From contig NZ_JABBDY010000003.1 of NCBI RefSeq assembly GCF_012847295.1, positions 682,001-746,000 of the forward strand: DNA of 64,000 nucleotides. Direction: 5' to 3'. Each line of letters starts with the position of its first letter. Position 1 is the stretch's first letter. Positions 8,830-16,984 of this stretch are shown here, one piece after another. A program made the position numbers and the translations under genes. The stretch is from Microbacterium sp. MF43. GTDB taxonomy: Bacteria; Actinomycetota; Actinomycetes; Actinomycetales; Microbacteriaceae. The notes under the pieces were generated by a model. It worked only from the letters and a program-made list of their open reading frames with translations, ran no database searches and was not told where the DNA came from.

Positions 8830-11800
8830 CTACTGCGCGGGACGGATCACGACCAAAAGGTCCCCCGCATCGACCTGCTGCGTCTCGCTGATCGCGAGGC
8901 GCTCGACGACGCCGTCGACGGGGGCGGTGATCGCCGCCTCCATCTTCATCGCCTCGATCGACGCGACCGGCTGACCCGCGCTCACGGTGTCTCCGACAGC
9001 GGCCTTCAGCGTCACCACGCCGGAGAAGGGCGCGGCGACCTGGCCCGGCTTCGACGTGTCGGCGCGTTCGGCCTGCTTGATGTCGACCTTGATGCTGCGG
9101 TCGCGCACGAACACCGGTCGCAGCTGGCCGTTGAGTGTGGTCATCACGGTGCGGATGCCCTTGTCATCCGCTTCGCCGATCGCTTCGAGCCCCACATACA
9201 GCTGCACACCCGGGTCGATCTCGGCGACGTGCTCCTCGCCGGGCTTCAGCCCGTAGAGGTAGTCCGGGGTGCCGAGCGAGGACAGGTCGCCGTAGGCGGC
9301 GCGGTTCTTCTCGAACTCCTTCGCCGGGCCGGGGAAGAGCAGGCGGTTGAGGGTCCGACGACGCTCGACAGCGTCACCCGCCAGGCTGGTGCGTTCGTCG
9401 TCCGTCAGCGGTGGGACGTCGATCGACACCGTGCGGCCCGCGAGCACCTTCGTGCGGAAGGGCTCGGGCCAGCCACCCGGCAGGTCGCCGAGCTCGCCGG
9501 CCATGAAGCCCACGACGGAGTCGGGGATGTCGTAGTTCTGCGGGTTCTGCTCGAAGTCGGCTGGATCGGCGCGCACCGCGACGAGGGCCAGCGCCAAGTC
9601 GCCGACGACTTTCGACGACGGCGTCACCTTCGGGATGCGGCCGAGCAGACGGTCGGCCGCGGCGTACATGTCCTCGATCAGCTCGAAGTCGTCGGCGAGG
9701 CCCAGTGCGATCGCCTGCTGCCGCAGGTTCGAGAGCTGACCACCGGGGATCTCGTGGTGGTACACCCGGCCGGTCGGCGCGGGCAGCCCCGACTCGAACG
9801 GGCGGTAGAGGTGCCGCACGGCTTCCCAGTAGGGCTCGAGGTCGCTCACGGCCTGCAGATCGAGACCGGTGTCGCGATCGGTGTGGGCCAGCGCAGCGAC
9901 GAGCGCCGACAGGGAGGGCTGGCTCGTCGTTCCCGACATCGGGGCGGCCGCGGCATCCACCGCGTCCACACCCGCGGCGCTCGCAGCGAGCAGCGTCGCG
10001 AGCTGACCGCCCGCGGTGTCATGCGTGTGCAGGTGCACCGGCAGGTCGAAGCGCTCGCGCAGCGCCGTGACGAGCTTGGCGGCGGCCGCGGGACGCAGCA
10101 GGCCGGCCATGTCCTTGATGGCGAGGACGTGCGCGCCCGCGTCAGCGATCTGCTCGGCGAGACCGAGGTAGTAGTCCAGCGTGTAGAGCCGCTCGGCGGG
10201 GTCGAGCAGGTCGGCGGTGTAGCAGAGCGCGACCTCGGCGACCGCCGTGCCCGTCGCGCGCACGGCGTCTATCGCGGGGCGCATCTGCGACACGTCGTTG
10301 AGCGCGTCGAAGATCCGGAAGATGTCGACGCCCGTGGCCGCGGCCTCCGTGACGAACGCGTCGGTCACCTCGGTCGGACGCGGGGTGTAGCCGACCGTGT
10401 TGCGGCCGCGCAGCAGCATCTGGATGGGGATGTTGGGCATCGCCTCGCGCAGCGCGACGAGACGCTCCCACGGATCCTCCGCCAGGAAGCGGAGCGCGAC
10501 GTCGTAGGTCGCTCCGCCCCAGGCCTCGACCGAGAGGAGCTGCGGTGTCATGCGGGCCACGTGCGGGCCCACGCGCACGAGGTCGCGGGTGCGGACGCGG
10601 GTCGCCAGCAGCGACTGGTGCGCGTCGCGGAACGTCGTCTCGGTGACCGCCAGCGCGGTCTGCTCGCGCAGCGCGCGGGCGAAGCCCTCGGGCCCGAGGG
10701 ACCGCAGGCGCTCGAGCGATCCGGCCGGCGCCGGAGCGGCGAGATCGAGCTCGGGGAGCTTGCTGCCGGGAGACACCGACAGCGGCTTCTCACCGTACGG
10801 CCGGTTCACGGTCACATCGGCGAGCCAGGCGAGAAGCTTCGTGGCGCGGTCGCGCGACGGGTTGCTGGTGAGCAGCTGCGGCCGCTCGTCGATGAACGAT
10901 GTGCTGATGTCGCCGCTCACGAACGACTCGTCGTCGAGCACCGCCCGCAGGAACGGGATGTTGGTGGAGACGCCGCGGATGCGGAACTCCGCCAGCGCGC
11001 GTCGCGCGCGCGTGACGGCCGCCGGGAAGTCGCGCGCCCGGCACGTCAGTTTGGCGAGCATCGAGTCGAAGTGGGGGCTGATCTGCGACCCTGCCGCCGT
11101 GGTGCCGCCATCGAGGCGGATGCCGGCGCCGCCAGGCGAACGGTAAGTCGTGATGCGCCCGGTGTCGGGGCGGAAGCCCTGCGCCGGGTCCTCGGTGGTG
11201 ATGCGGCACTGCAGCGCGGCGCCCCGCAGCTGGATCTGGTCCTGGAGCAGCCCGAGGTCGGCCAGGCTCTCCCCCGCCGCGATGCGCATCTGCGACTGCA
11301 CGAGGTCGACATCGGTCACCTCTTCGGTCACCGTGTGCTCGACCTGGATGCGCGGGTTCATCTCGATGAACACGACCTCGCCGGTGCGCGGGCCCGCGGT
11401 CTCGAGCAGGAACTCCACGGTGCCGGCGTTCTCGTAGCCGATGGAGCGGGCGAAGGCGACCGCGTACGCGTGGAGGGAGTCCCGCACGGCCGGATCGAGG
11501 TTGGGAGCCGGCGCGATCTCGATCACCTTCTGGTGACGGCGCTGCACCGAGCAGTCCCGTTCGAAGAGGTGGACCGTCTCGCCGGTCTTGTCGGCCAGGA
11601 TCTGCACCTCGACATGCCGCGGCCGCTGCACCGCCTGCTCGAGGAAGACGCGGGGGTCTCCGAAGGCGCTCCCCGCCTCGCGCATCGCCTCCGCGAGAGC
11701 GGGGGCGAGCTCCGCGCGCTGCTCGACGCGCCGCATGCCGCGGCCGCCGCCGCCGGCGACGGCCTTCACGAAGATGGGGAAGCCGATCTCGTCGGCCTGC

Positions 11801-12237
11801 GCGACGAGCGCGTCGACGTCGTCGGATGCCTCCGTCGAGCGCAGCACGGGGACACCCGCGGCGATCGCGTGGTGCTTGGCGGTGACCTTGTTGCCCGCCA
11901 TCTCGAGGACCGAAGCGGGGGGACCGATGAAGACGATGTCGTTCGCGGCCGCCTTCTCGGCGAGCTCGGGGTTCTCGGAGAGGAAGCCGTAGCCGGGGTA
12001 GATCGCGTCGGCGCCGGACTCCTTCGCGACGCGGATGATCTCGTCGACGTCGAGGTAGGCGCGGACCGGATGCCCCTTCTCGCCGATCTCATAAGACTCG
12101 TCGGCCTTCTGGCGGTGGAGTGACCCACGGTCCTCGAAGGGGAACACCGCCACGGTGCGCGCGCCCAGCTCATAGGCCGCGCGGAAGGCTCGGATGGCGA
12201 TTTCGCCTCGGTTCGCGACGAGGATCTTGCGGAACAT
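8830..12237 (-). CDS. pyc: Pyruvate carboxylase
   Basis: This biotin enzyme carboxylates pyruvate to oxaloacetate to refill the TCA cycle. At 1,135 residues it has the single-chain architecture: a biotin carboxylase/ATP-grasp domain (1 to about 450, with RNCSVQRRHQK-like ERDCSVQRRHQK and EMNPRIQVEHTVTEE), a carboxyltransferase TIM barrel (about 530-800, with WGGATYDVALRFL and the metal-binding HLHTHDTAGG), and a C-terminal biotinyl domain with EAMKMEA, whose biotinylated lysine is Lys1098. The ATG at 12237 has GGAGG 4 nt upstream. It heads a probable pyc-ATPase-def operon and is divergent from an orphan parA gene with a shared promoter region. Confidence 0.98.
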   Translation of the reverse strand: MFRKILVANRGEIAIRAFRAAYELGARTVAVFPFEDRGSLHRQKADESYEIGEKGHPVRAYLDVDEIIRVAKESGADAIYPGYGFLSENPELAEKAAANDIVFIGPPASVLEMAGNKVTAKHHAIAAGVPVLRSTEASDDVDALVAQADEIGFPIFVKAVAGGGGRGMRRVEQRAELAPALAEAMREAGSAFGDPRVFLEQAVQRPRHVEVQILADKTGETVHLFERDCSVQRRHQKVIEIAPAPNLDPAVRDSLHAYAVAFARSIGYENAGTVEFLLETAGPRTGEVVFIEMNPRIQVEHTVTEEVTDVDLVQSQMRIAAGESLADLGLLQDQIQLRGAALQCRITTEDPAQGFRPDTGRITTYRSPGGAGIRLDGGTTAAGSQISPHFDSMLAKLTCRARDFPAAVTRARRALAEFRIRGVSTNIPFLRAVLDDESFVSGDISTSFIDERPQLLTSNPSRDRATKLLAWLADVTVNRPYGEKPLSVSPGSKLPELDLAAPAPAGSLERLRSLGPEGFARALREQTALAVTETTFRDAHQSLLATRVRTRDLVRVGPHVARMTPQLLSVEAWGGATYDVALRFLAEDPWERLVALREAMPNIPIQMLLRGRNTVGYTPRPTEVTDAFVTEAAATGVDIFRIFDALNDVSQMRPAIDAVRATGTAVAEVALCYTADLLDPAERLYTLDYYLGLAEQIADAGAHVLAIKDMAGLLRPAAAAKLVTALRERFDLPVHLHTHDTAGGQLATLLAASAAGVDAVDAAAAPMSGTTSQPSLSALVAALAHTDRDTGLDLQAVSDLEPYWEAVRHLYRPFESGLPAPTGRVYHHEIPGGQLSNLRQQAIALGLADDFELIEDMYAAADRLLGRIPKVTPSSKVVGDLALALVAVRADPADFEQNPQNYDIPDSVVGFMAGELGDLPGGWPEPFRTKVLAGRTVSIDVPPLTDDERTSLAGDAVERRRTLNRLLFPGPAKEFEKNRAAYGDLSSLGTPDYLYGLKPGEEHVAEIDPGVQLYVGLEAIGEADDKGIRTVMTTLNGQLRPVFVRDRSIKVDIKQAERADTSKPGQVAAPFSGVVTLKAAVGDTVSAGQPVASIEAMKMEAAITAPVDGVVERLAISETQQVDAGDLLVVIRPAQ

Positions 12238-12282
12238 TCGACCTCCGGGTGCAGCGGTGCGGGCGGGCCTGAGTGTCCTCTC

Positions 12283-12288
12283 AGCCTA
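12283..12288 (-). promoter_or_regulatory. -10 box of pyc
   Basis: TAGGCT on the minus strand is 45 nt before the pyc ATG, leaving room for a leader of about 40 nt with GGAGG. It overlaps the region expected to drive parA divergently; a TAACGT at 12297-12302 is a candidate -10 for parA, with 8 nt to the GTG at 12311. Confidence 0.45.
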
Positions 12289-12310
12289 GGGGACGGTAAC
12301 GTGGTGCCTT

Positions 12311-13120
12311 GTGCACGTCCTTTCCGTCAGCTCGCTCAAGGGTGGTGTCGGCAAGACGACCGTGACTCTCGGACTCGCTTCCGCGGCTTTCGCCCGCGGT
12401 GTCCGCACGCTCGTCGTCGACCTCGACCCGCAGTCCGACGTGTCGACGGGCATGGACATCCAGGTGGCCGGACGACTCAACGTCGCCGACGTCCTGGCCA
12501 ATCCCAAGGAGAAGACGGTCCGGCAGGCCATCACCTCCAGCGGCTGGGCGAAGGTCCACCCGGGCACGATCGATGTCATGATCGGCAGTCCGTCCGCGAT
12601 CAACTTCGACGGCCCGCACCCGAGCGTCCGCGACGTGTGGAAGCTCGAGGAGGCCCTGGCCACCATCGAGGCCGACTACGACCTCGTCCTGATCGACTGC
12701 GCGCCGTCGCTCAACGCCCTGACCCGCACGGCGTGGGCCGCGAGTGACCGCGTGATCGTCATCACCGAGCCGGGGCTGTTCTCGGTCGCCGCCGCCGACC
12801 GCGCCCTGCGCGCGATCGAGGAGATCCGCCGCGGTCTCTCACCGCGCCTGCAGCCTCTCGGCATCGTCGTCAACCGCGTCCGCCCGCAGTCGATCGAGCA
12901 CCAGTTCCGCATCAAGGAGCTCCGCGACATGTTCGGCCCGCTCGTGCTCTCGCCGCAGCTGCCCGAGCGCACGTCGCTCCAGCAGGCGCAGGGGGCCGCG
13001 AAGCCGCTCCACATCTGGCCGGGCGACTCCGCTCAGGAGCTCGCGGCCGACTTCGACTCGCTGCTCGACCGGGTGATGCGCACCGGCCGCATCCCGGTGC
13101 CCGGCGAAGCCCGCGCCTGA
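12311..13120 (+). CDS. ParA family ATPase (orphan, no parB adjacent)
   Basis: This 269-residue partition-type ATPase has the deviant Walker A KGGVGKTTV at the very N-terminus, VVDLDPQSDVSTGM as motif A', and LVLIDCAPSLNALT as the Walker B region. It lacks the N-terminal helix-turn-helix of plasmid ParA type Ia. ParA proteins position cargo such as chromosomes or protein clusters by nucleoid-bound ATPase gradients. No ParB or parS-like site lies beside it, so the cargo is unknown and a chromosome-partition role should not be assumed. The GTG at 12311 is chosen because LSVSSLKGGVGKTT follows at once, as in the family. Its 3' end is 4 bp from the convergent Lrp gene. Confidence 0.9.
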   Translation: MHVLSVSSLKGGVGKTTVTLGLASAAFARGVRTLVVDLDPQSDVSTGMDIQVAGRLNVADVLANPKEKTVRQAITSSGWAKVHPGTIDVMIGSPSAINFDGPHPSVRDVWKLEEALATIEADYDLVLIDCAPSLNALTRTAWAASDRVIVITEPGLFSVAAADRALRAIEEIRRGLSPRLQPLGIVVNRVRPQSIEHQFRIKELRDMFGPLVLSPQLPERTSLQQAQGAAKPLHIWPGDSAQELAADFDSLLDRVMRTGRIPVPGEARA

Positions 13121-13124
13121 CCGG

Positions 13125-13622
13125 CTAGAGCGGGCCGAGCACGCCTCCGCCCTGCCGCGCCTCGAAGATGAGCTGTGTCTCGGTCTTCGTGACGGCAGCA
13201 TGACTCGTGATGTGCTCGAGGATGAGGTCGCGCAACCGCTCCGGACTGGCCACGGCCACGTGCACGTGGAAGTCGTTGTCACCCGCGACGTGCGCCACCG
13301 ACAGCGCCCCGGGGATACCCACCAGTCGTTCGAACAGCGCGTCGATGTGCTCTCGGCTGTGGCTCGCCAACTGGACCTGGATGACCGCCTGGATGGGACG
13401 CCCGACCGCCCCGAGGTCGACGCGCGCGCTGATGCTCGAGATGATCCCCGACTCGCGCAGCGCCCTGACCCGGTAGGCGCACGTCGACTCGGCCAGGCCG
13501 ACGCGTGCGGCGAGCGAGGCGTTCGTCATCCGCCCGTCCTCGATGAGGGCGGCGAGGATCGCCCGGTCGGTGGCGTCGAGGCCGACGGCCCCGACCTGCG
13601 GATTCTTCGGCGGCTGCGGCAT
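13125..13622 (-). CDS. Lrp/AsnC family transcriptional regulator
   Basis: A 165-residue feast/famine regulator with an N-terminal winged helix (DATDRAILAALIEDGRMTNA, then AARVGLAESTCAYRVRALRESG) and a C-terminal RAM ligand-binding domain (IQAVIQVQLASHSREHIDAL onward). Such proteins form octamers that bind DNA in response to amino acids. The ATG at 13622 is preceded by AAGGGAG; a CAGAAT -10-like box is at 13643-13648. It is transcribed divergently from the trans-sulfuration enzyme gene 102 bp away, so that gene is its most likely target and a sulfur amino acid its likely ligand; both are inference. Confidence 0.93.
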   Translation of the reverse strand: MPQPPKNPQVGAVGLDATDRAILAALIEDGRMTNASLAARVGLAESTCAYRVRALRESGIISSISARVDLGAVGRPIQAVIQVQLASHSREHIDALFERLVGIPGALSVAHVAGDNDFHVHVAVASPERLRDLILEHITSHAAVTKTETQLIFEARQGGGVLGPL

Positions 13623-13724
13623 CCGCGTCTCCCTTCTTGTGGATTCTGCAACTCATACTGACTTCTGAGCCCCACAGCAGCAAGCTGGCTTGCCGAGTCC
13701 TGCGAAATCACCGAAGATCTCACC
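13623..13724. promoter_or_regulatory. Divergent control region of lrp-like and trans-sulfuration genes
   Basis: This 102-bp gap must hold both promoters and probably the Lrp site. It is visibly more AT-rich than its surroundings (for example ATTCTGCAACTCATACTGAC near 13643-13662). On the plus strand TTGCCG (13690-13695) lies 17 nt before GAAGAT (13713-13718), which is 6 nt from the ATG at 13725. No clear palindrome was found. Confidence 0.4.
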
Positions 13725-14939
13725 ATGGCACCGAAGACGCTGCACCCCGATACCCTTGCCGTCCACGCCGGCCGCGACGACCTCGCCGGCCTGGGCGTGC
13801 ACGCACTCCCCCTCGACCTGTCGTCGACCAATCCCCTTCCCGGGATCGACGTCGGCGGCCTGTCGTACGAGGTTCTCGCCACCGGCGGCCAGCCGCTGGA
13901 GGGTGGCTCGCACGTCTACGCGCGACTGTGGAACCCGACGGTGGCGCGCTTCGAGGACGCGCTCGCCCGGCTCGAGCACGCGGAGGAGGCCGTGGCCTTC
14001 TCGTCCGGGATGGCGGCGGTGACGGCCGTGCTCCTGGCGCTGTCCCACGAGCAGGGCAAGCGCCATATCGTCGCAGTGCGGCCCCTCTACGGCGGCACCG
14101 ATCACCTGCTCGCCTCGGGACTGCTCGGCGTCGAGGTGACGTACTGCGCGCAGGATGCCGTCGCCACCGCGCTGCGCGACGACACCGCCCTGGTGATCCT
14201 GGAGTCCCCCGCGAACCCGACGCTCGAGCTGGTCGACATCCGCGCCGTCGTGGCGGCGGCGGGCACCGTGCCGGTGCTCGTTGACAACACGTTCGCGACG
14301 CCGGTGCTGCAGCATCCGCTCGACCTGGGAGCCTCGCTGTCGCTGCACAGCGCGACGAAGTATCTCGGCGGGCACGGCGATGTCGTCGGGGGCGTCGTGG
14401 CCTGCGATGCGGCTACGGCCGCCGCCCTGCGGCGCACGAGGGCCATCACCGGCGCGATCATGCACCCCCTCGCGGCGTACCTCCTGCATCGCGGCCTGAC
14501 GACCCTGCCCGTGCGCGTGCGCGCACAGCAGGAGACCGCTCGCGCCGTCGCTCGCTGGCTGAGGACGCGGGACGAGATCACACGCGTGCACTTCCCCGAC
14601 TTCCCCGAGTGCGACCCGCAGGGTCTCGTCGGGAGGCAGCAGTCGGGACCGGGCGCCATGATCGCGATCGAGCTCGTCGGCGGTTTCGAGGCTGCGAGCG
14701 CACTGACCGCATCGGTGGAGCTGTTCACCCACGCCGTCTCGCTCGGGAGCGTCGACTCGCTCATCCAGCACCCGGCCGCGCTGACCCATCGCCCGGTCCA
14801 GAGTGAGGCGAAGCCGTCGGATGCCCTCGTGAGGCTGTCAATCGGGCTGGAAGATGCCACCGACCTCATCGGCGACCTGGGGCAGGCTCTGGACGCGATC
14901 GGAGCAAGCCGTCAGCCGGTCGAGGCGATGACGGTCTGA
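13725..14939 (+). CDS. Trans-sulfuration PLP enzyme (cystathionine gamma-synthase / methionine gamma-lyase family)
   Basis: A 404-residue Cys/Met metabolism PLP-dependent enzyme. The PLP lysine is Lys212 in HSATKYLGGHGD, and the family signatures YARLWNPTVARFEDALARLE, FSSGMAA and the C-terminal SLGSVDSLIQHPA plus RLSIGLEDATDLIGDL are present. Family members catalyse gamma-synthesis, or beta/gamma-elimination, of cystathionine, homocysteine or methionine; sequence alone does not separate them. The divergent Lrp regulator favours a catabolic, amino-acid-induced enzyme such as methionine gamma-lyase, but that is inference. The start is ATG 13725; no strong ribosome binding site is seen. Confidence 0.92.
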   Translation: MAPKTLHPDTLAVHAGRDDLAGLGVHALPLDLSSTNPLPGIDVGGLSYEVLATGGQPLEGGSHVYARLWNPTVARFEDALARLEHAEEAVAFSSGMAAVTAVLLALSHEQGKRHIVAVRPLYGGTDHLLASGLLGVEVTYCAQDAVATALRDDTALVILESPANPTLELVDIRAVVAAAGTVPVLVDNTFATPVLQHPLDLGASLSLHSATKYLGGHGDVVGGVVACDAATAAALRRTRAITGAIMHPLAAYLLHRGLTTLPVRVRAQQETARAVARWLRTRDEITRVHFPDFPECDPQGLVGRQQSGPGAMIAIELVGGFEAASALTASVELFTHAVSLGSVDSLIQHPAALTHRPVQSEAKPSDALVRLSIGLEDATDLIGDLGQALDAIGASRQPVEAMTV

Positions 14940-14951
14940 GCAGCAGGGAGC

Positions 14952-14981
14952 GCGCGGCGCGTCAGGCGGAGCGCGCCGCGC
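14952..14981. terminator. Hairpin between convergent trans-sulfuration and MerR genes
   Basis: GCGCGGCGC (14952-14960) pairs with GCGCCGCGC (14973-14981) around a 12-nt loop. It straddles the MerR stop and is 13 nt after the other gene's stop. It could also reflect the Arg/Ala-rich C-terminal codons of the MerR gene. Confidence 0.4.
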
Positions 14982-15507
14982 GCCGCGCGGCCAGCTCGTC
15001 CATGGTCTCGGGCGCCTGCGCGTCGAAGTCGACGAGCTCGGACTCGACCTCGCGCAGCACCTTGCCGACCGCGATGCCGAACACGCCCTGTCCGCGGCTG
15101 ACGAGGTCGATGACCTCGTCGTTCGATGTGCAGAGATAGACGGACGCGCCGTCGCTCATGAGCGTCGTGCCGGCGAGGTCGCGGATGCCGGCGGCACGAA
15201 GCTGCTCGACCGCGGTGCGGATCTGCTGCAACGAGATGCCGGTGTCGAGGAGACGCTTGACGAGCTTGAGCACGAGGATGTCGCGGAAGCCGTAGAGGCG
15301 CTGCGATCCCGAGCCACTCGCGCCCCGCACCGTGGGCTCGACGAGTTCGGTGCGGGCCCAGTAGTCGAGCTGGCGATACGTGATGCCGGCGGCGCGAGCG
15401 GCGACCGCGCCGCGGTAGCCCACCTCGTCATCCATCGCCGGAAGGCCGTCGGTGAAGAGGAGTTCAGCGACGAACGGTTCGCCCTCGGCCGCTTCTCGAG
15501 CAGTCAT
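14962..15507 (-). CDS. MerR family transcriptional regulator (Rv1830-like)
   Basis: A 181-residue regulator with a MerR winged helix (YRGAVAARAAGITYRQLDYW) whose recognition segment TELVEPTVRGASGSGSQRLY is typical of the actinobacterial Rv1830 subgroup. The C-terminal part has no metal-binding cysteine cluster; its one Cys is in YLCTSNDEV. It follows the FtsR-like MerR and FHA genes on the same strand, the order known from mycobacteria and corynebacteria, except that the bifunctional nuclease gene usually found between the two MerR genes is absent. GGAGGGG precedes the ATG at 15507, and a TAGCGT at 15538-15543 may give it its own promoter. Confidence 0.9.
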   Translation of the reverse strand: MTAREAAEGEPFVAELLFTDGLPAMDDEVGYRGAVAARAAGITYRQLDYWARTELVEPTVRGASGSGSQRLYGFRDILVLKLVKRLLDTGISLQQIRTAVEQLRAAGIRDLAGTTLMSDGASVYLCTSNDEVIDLVSRGQGVFGIAVGKVLREVESELVDFDAQAPETMDELAARRAARSA

Positions 15508-15612
15508 GCTCGCCCCCCTCCGGAATCGGATACCTCCACGCTAGATCAGCCACCCCGGTCCAGCAATGACATCCGCGACAACGCCCCCGGCGTGTCGCGC
15601 GAATCGCCGTCG

Positions 15613-16305
15613 TCAGGACAGCAGCTTGTCCAGCGCGCTGCGGACGAAGATCGAGCGGACGTCGTCGAGGCGCTTGGCGAGCTCGGGCGCCAACTCGCTC
15701 GCGCGGCCACGGGACGAGGCATCCGTCCTCCGCAGCAGCGGCGCGAGAGCCTGCTCCACCAGCGCGACGTCGCGCTCGGCGTTCTGCCGCAGAGCGCGCA
15801 CGTGGCGCGGCTCGATGCCGTGCCGGTCGAGCGCGACGAGCGCGCGGAGGAGCGCGACGGACTGCTCGGTGTAGGCGTCGGATCCGGCCATCACCCCGGT
15901 GCTGATGGCGTCGTTGAGCAGCTGCGGCGCGGCACCGGCCGCGGCGAGCAGCTCGTCACGCCGGTAGCGCCGCGGCGCGGGCACGATCGAGGGCGGCGGA
16001 ACGGACGTCGGGGTCGCCGGCTGGCGGCCGGAGTCGACGTCGTCGAGATATTCGCGGATCACGACGAGCGGCAGGTAATGGTCGCGCTGCAGCGTGAGCG
16101 CGAGCCTCAGCCGTTCGAGGTCCGCCTGCGAGAACTTGCGGTAGCCGGACTCGGTGCGCGTGGGCGTCACGATTCCCTGCACCTCGAGGAACCTCAGCTT
16201 GCTGGACGTGAGCGAGGGGAATTCGGGCGACAGCCGGGCGAGCACCTGCCCGATGCTCAGAAGCCCCGCGGACGACGGGCGTTCGCGGGCGGAAGCGGCC
16301 GGCAT
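15613..16305 (-). CDS. ftsR: MerR family regulator, FtsR-like
   Basis: A 230-residue protein with a non-canonical MerR helix-turn-helix (LSIGQVLARLSPEFPSLTSS then KLRFLEVQGIVTPTRTESGY) that matches the actinobacterial FtsR group, which activates ftsZ in corynebacteria. The conserved YRKFSQADLERLRLALTLQRD follows; the C-terminal half is helical with no recognisable ligand domain. Its ATG overlaps the FHA gene stop by one base (TGATG at 16303-16307), so translation is coupled. The symbol rests on the FHA-MerR synteny and the helix-turn-helix pattern. Confidence 0.88.
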   Translation of the reverse strand: MPAASARERPSSAGLLSIGQVLARLSPEFPSLTSSKLRFLEVQGIVTPTRTESGYRKFSQADLERLRLALTLQRDHYLPLVVIREYLDDVDSGRQPATPTSVPPPSIVPAPRRYRRDELLAAAGAAPQLLNDAISTGVMAGSDAYTEQSVALLRALVALDRHGIEPRHVRALRQNAERDVALVEQALAPLLRRTDASSRGRASELAPELAKRLDDVRSIFVRSALDKLLS

Positions 16306-16814
16306 CAGGCGTCCGCGGCCTGAGACAGGTCAGCGGGCGAGACGAAGAAGTTGAGCCGGAACTTGCCCACGCGCACCTCGGCGCCGTTGCGCAGGATGGC
16401 GCGGTCGACACGCTCTCCGTTGACGTAGGTGCCGTTGAGCGAGCGCTGGTCGACGAGTTCGAAGGTCGCGCCCGTGCGGGTGATCTCGGCGTGACGACGC
16501 GAGACGGTGACGTCGTCGAAGAAGATGTCGGCCTCGGGGTGACGACCCACGGTCGTCACGTCGGTGTCGAGGAGGTAGCGGGCTCCCGCCGTCGGACCGG
16601 AGCGCACGAGAAGGAGCGCCGCGCCGCTGGGCAGCGCATCGATCGCCTCGAGCTCGGCGTCGGCGAGGTCGCTGCCGAACGGTACGAACGACAGGTCCGA
16701 ATCGTGACCGAAGGTCTGCGTCGTGTCGGTGCCGCGATCGGGGGTGCTCGGGTTTCCCGCTGAGCCGGAAGCCCTGCGGATGTCGCCCTCATCGGGTCGG
16801 CGGTGTTCCTCCAC
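16305..16814 (-). CDS. FHA domain protein, GarA/OdhI-like
   Basis: A 169-residue regulator with an N-terminal tail and one FHA domain (about 75-160) with GRHPEADIFFDDVTVSRRHA and SLNGTYVNGERVD, which hold the phosphothreonine-binding Arg, Ser and Asn. In GarA/OdhI an N-terminal ETTS motif is phosphorylated by a PASTA kinase; the unphosphorylated form inhibits 2-oxoglutarate dehydrogenase. Here the equivalent position reads DTTQTF (Thr31/Thr32), so a phosphorylatable pair is kept while the exact motif differs. The GTG start at 16814 has GAGGAGG upstream. It is the first gene of an operon with ftsR. The GarA/OdhI role is inferred from synteny, tail position and domain layout. Confidence 0.9.
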   Translation of the reverse strand: MEEHRRPDEGDIRRASGSAGNPSTPDRGTDTTQTFGHDSDLSFVPFGSDLADAELEAIDALPSGAALLLVRSGPTAGARYLLDTDVTTVGRHPEADIFFDDVTVSRRHAEITRTGATFELVDQRSLNGTYVNGERVDRAILRNGAEVRVGKFRLNFFVSPADLSQAADA

Positions 16815-16835
16815 GGTGGTCCTCCTCTGCGTGTC

Positions 16836-16841
16836 AGCCTA
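16836..16841 (-). promoter_or_regulatory. -10 box of the FHA-ftsR operon
   Basis: TAGGCT on the minus strand, with a predicted start about 15-16 nt before the GTG at 16814. The leader contains GAGGAGG (16821-16827). Confidence 0.5.
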
Positions 16842-16942
16842 TCCGATCACCCGCGCCGCGAAGGCGGTGAATCGGACCCGACACCCCGATCCGTATGTTT
16901 CGCCGCGTGTCGGCCGGGATGCCGGGGGGACGACGGCCGACC

Positions 16943-16948
16943 TAACGT
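16943..16948 (+). promoter_or_regulatory. Candidate -10 box for the small Cys-motif gene
   Basis: TAACGT on the plus strand would give a leader of about 30 nt with AAGGAG at 16972-16977. Confidence 0.35.
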
Positions 16949-16984
16949 GGGTTGAAGATCGAACCTACGAGAAGGAGCCCCGCC

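Noticed and set aside
5018-8974. A 1,318-residue plus-strand frame crossing the acyl-CoA synthetase, repeats and operon
   Set aside because: It crosses an intergenic repeat cluster and several well-supported genes on the other strand; no recognisable domain.
8815-12123. A 1,102-residue plus-strand frame opposite pyc
   Set aside because: Antisense shadow of pyruvate carboxylase; low-complexity Arg/Gly/Val/Glu text and no start signals.
12311-13120. Chromosome or plasmid partition locus
   Set aside because: Only a ParA-type ATPase is present; no ParB gene, parS-like palindrome or replication gene accompanies it.
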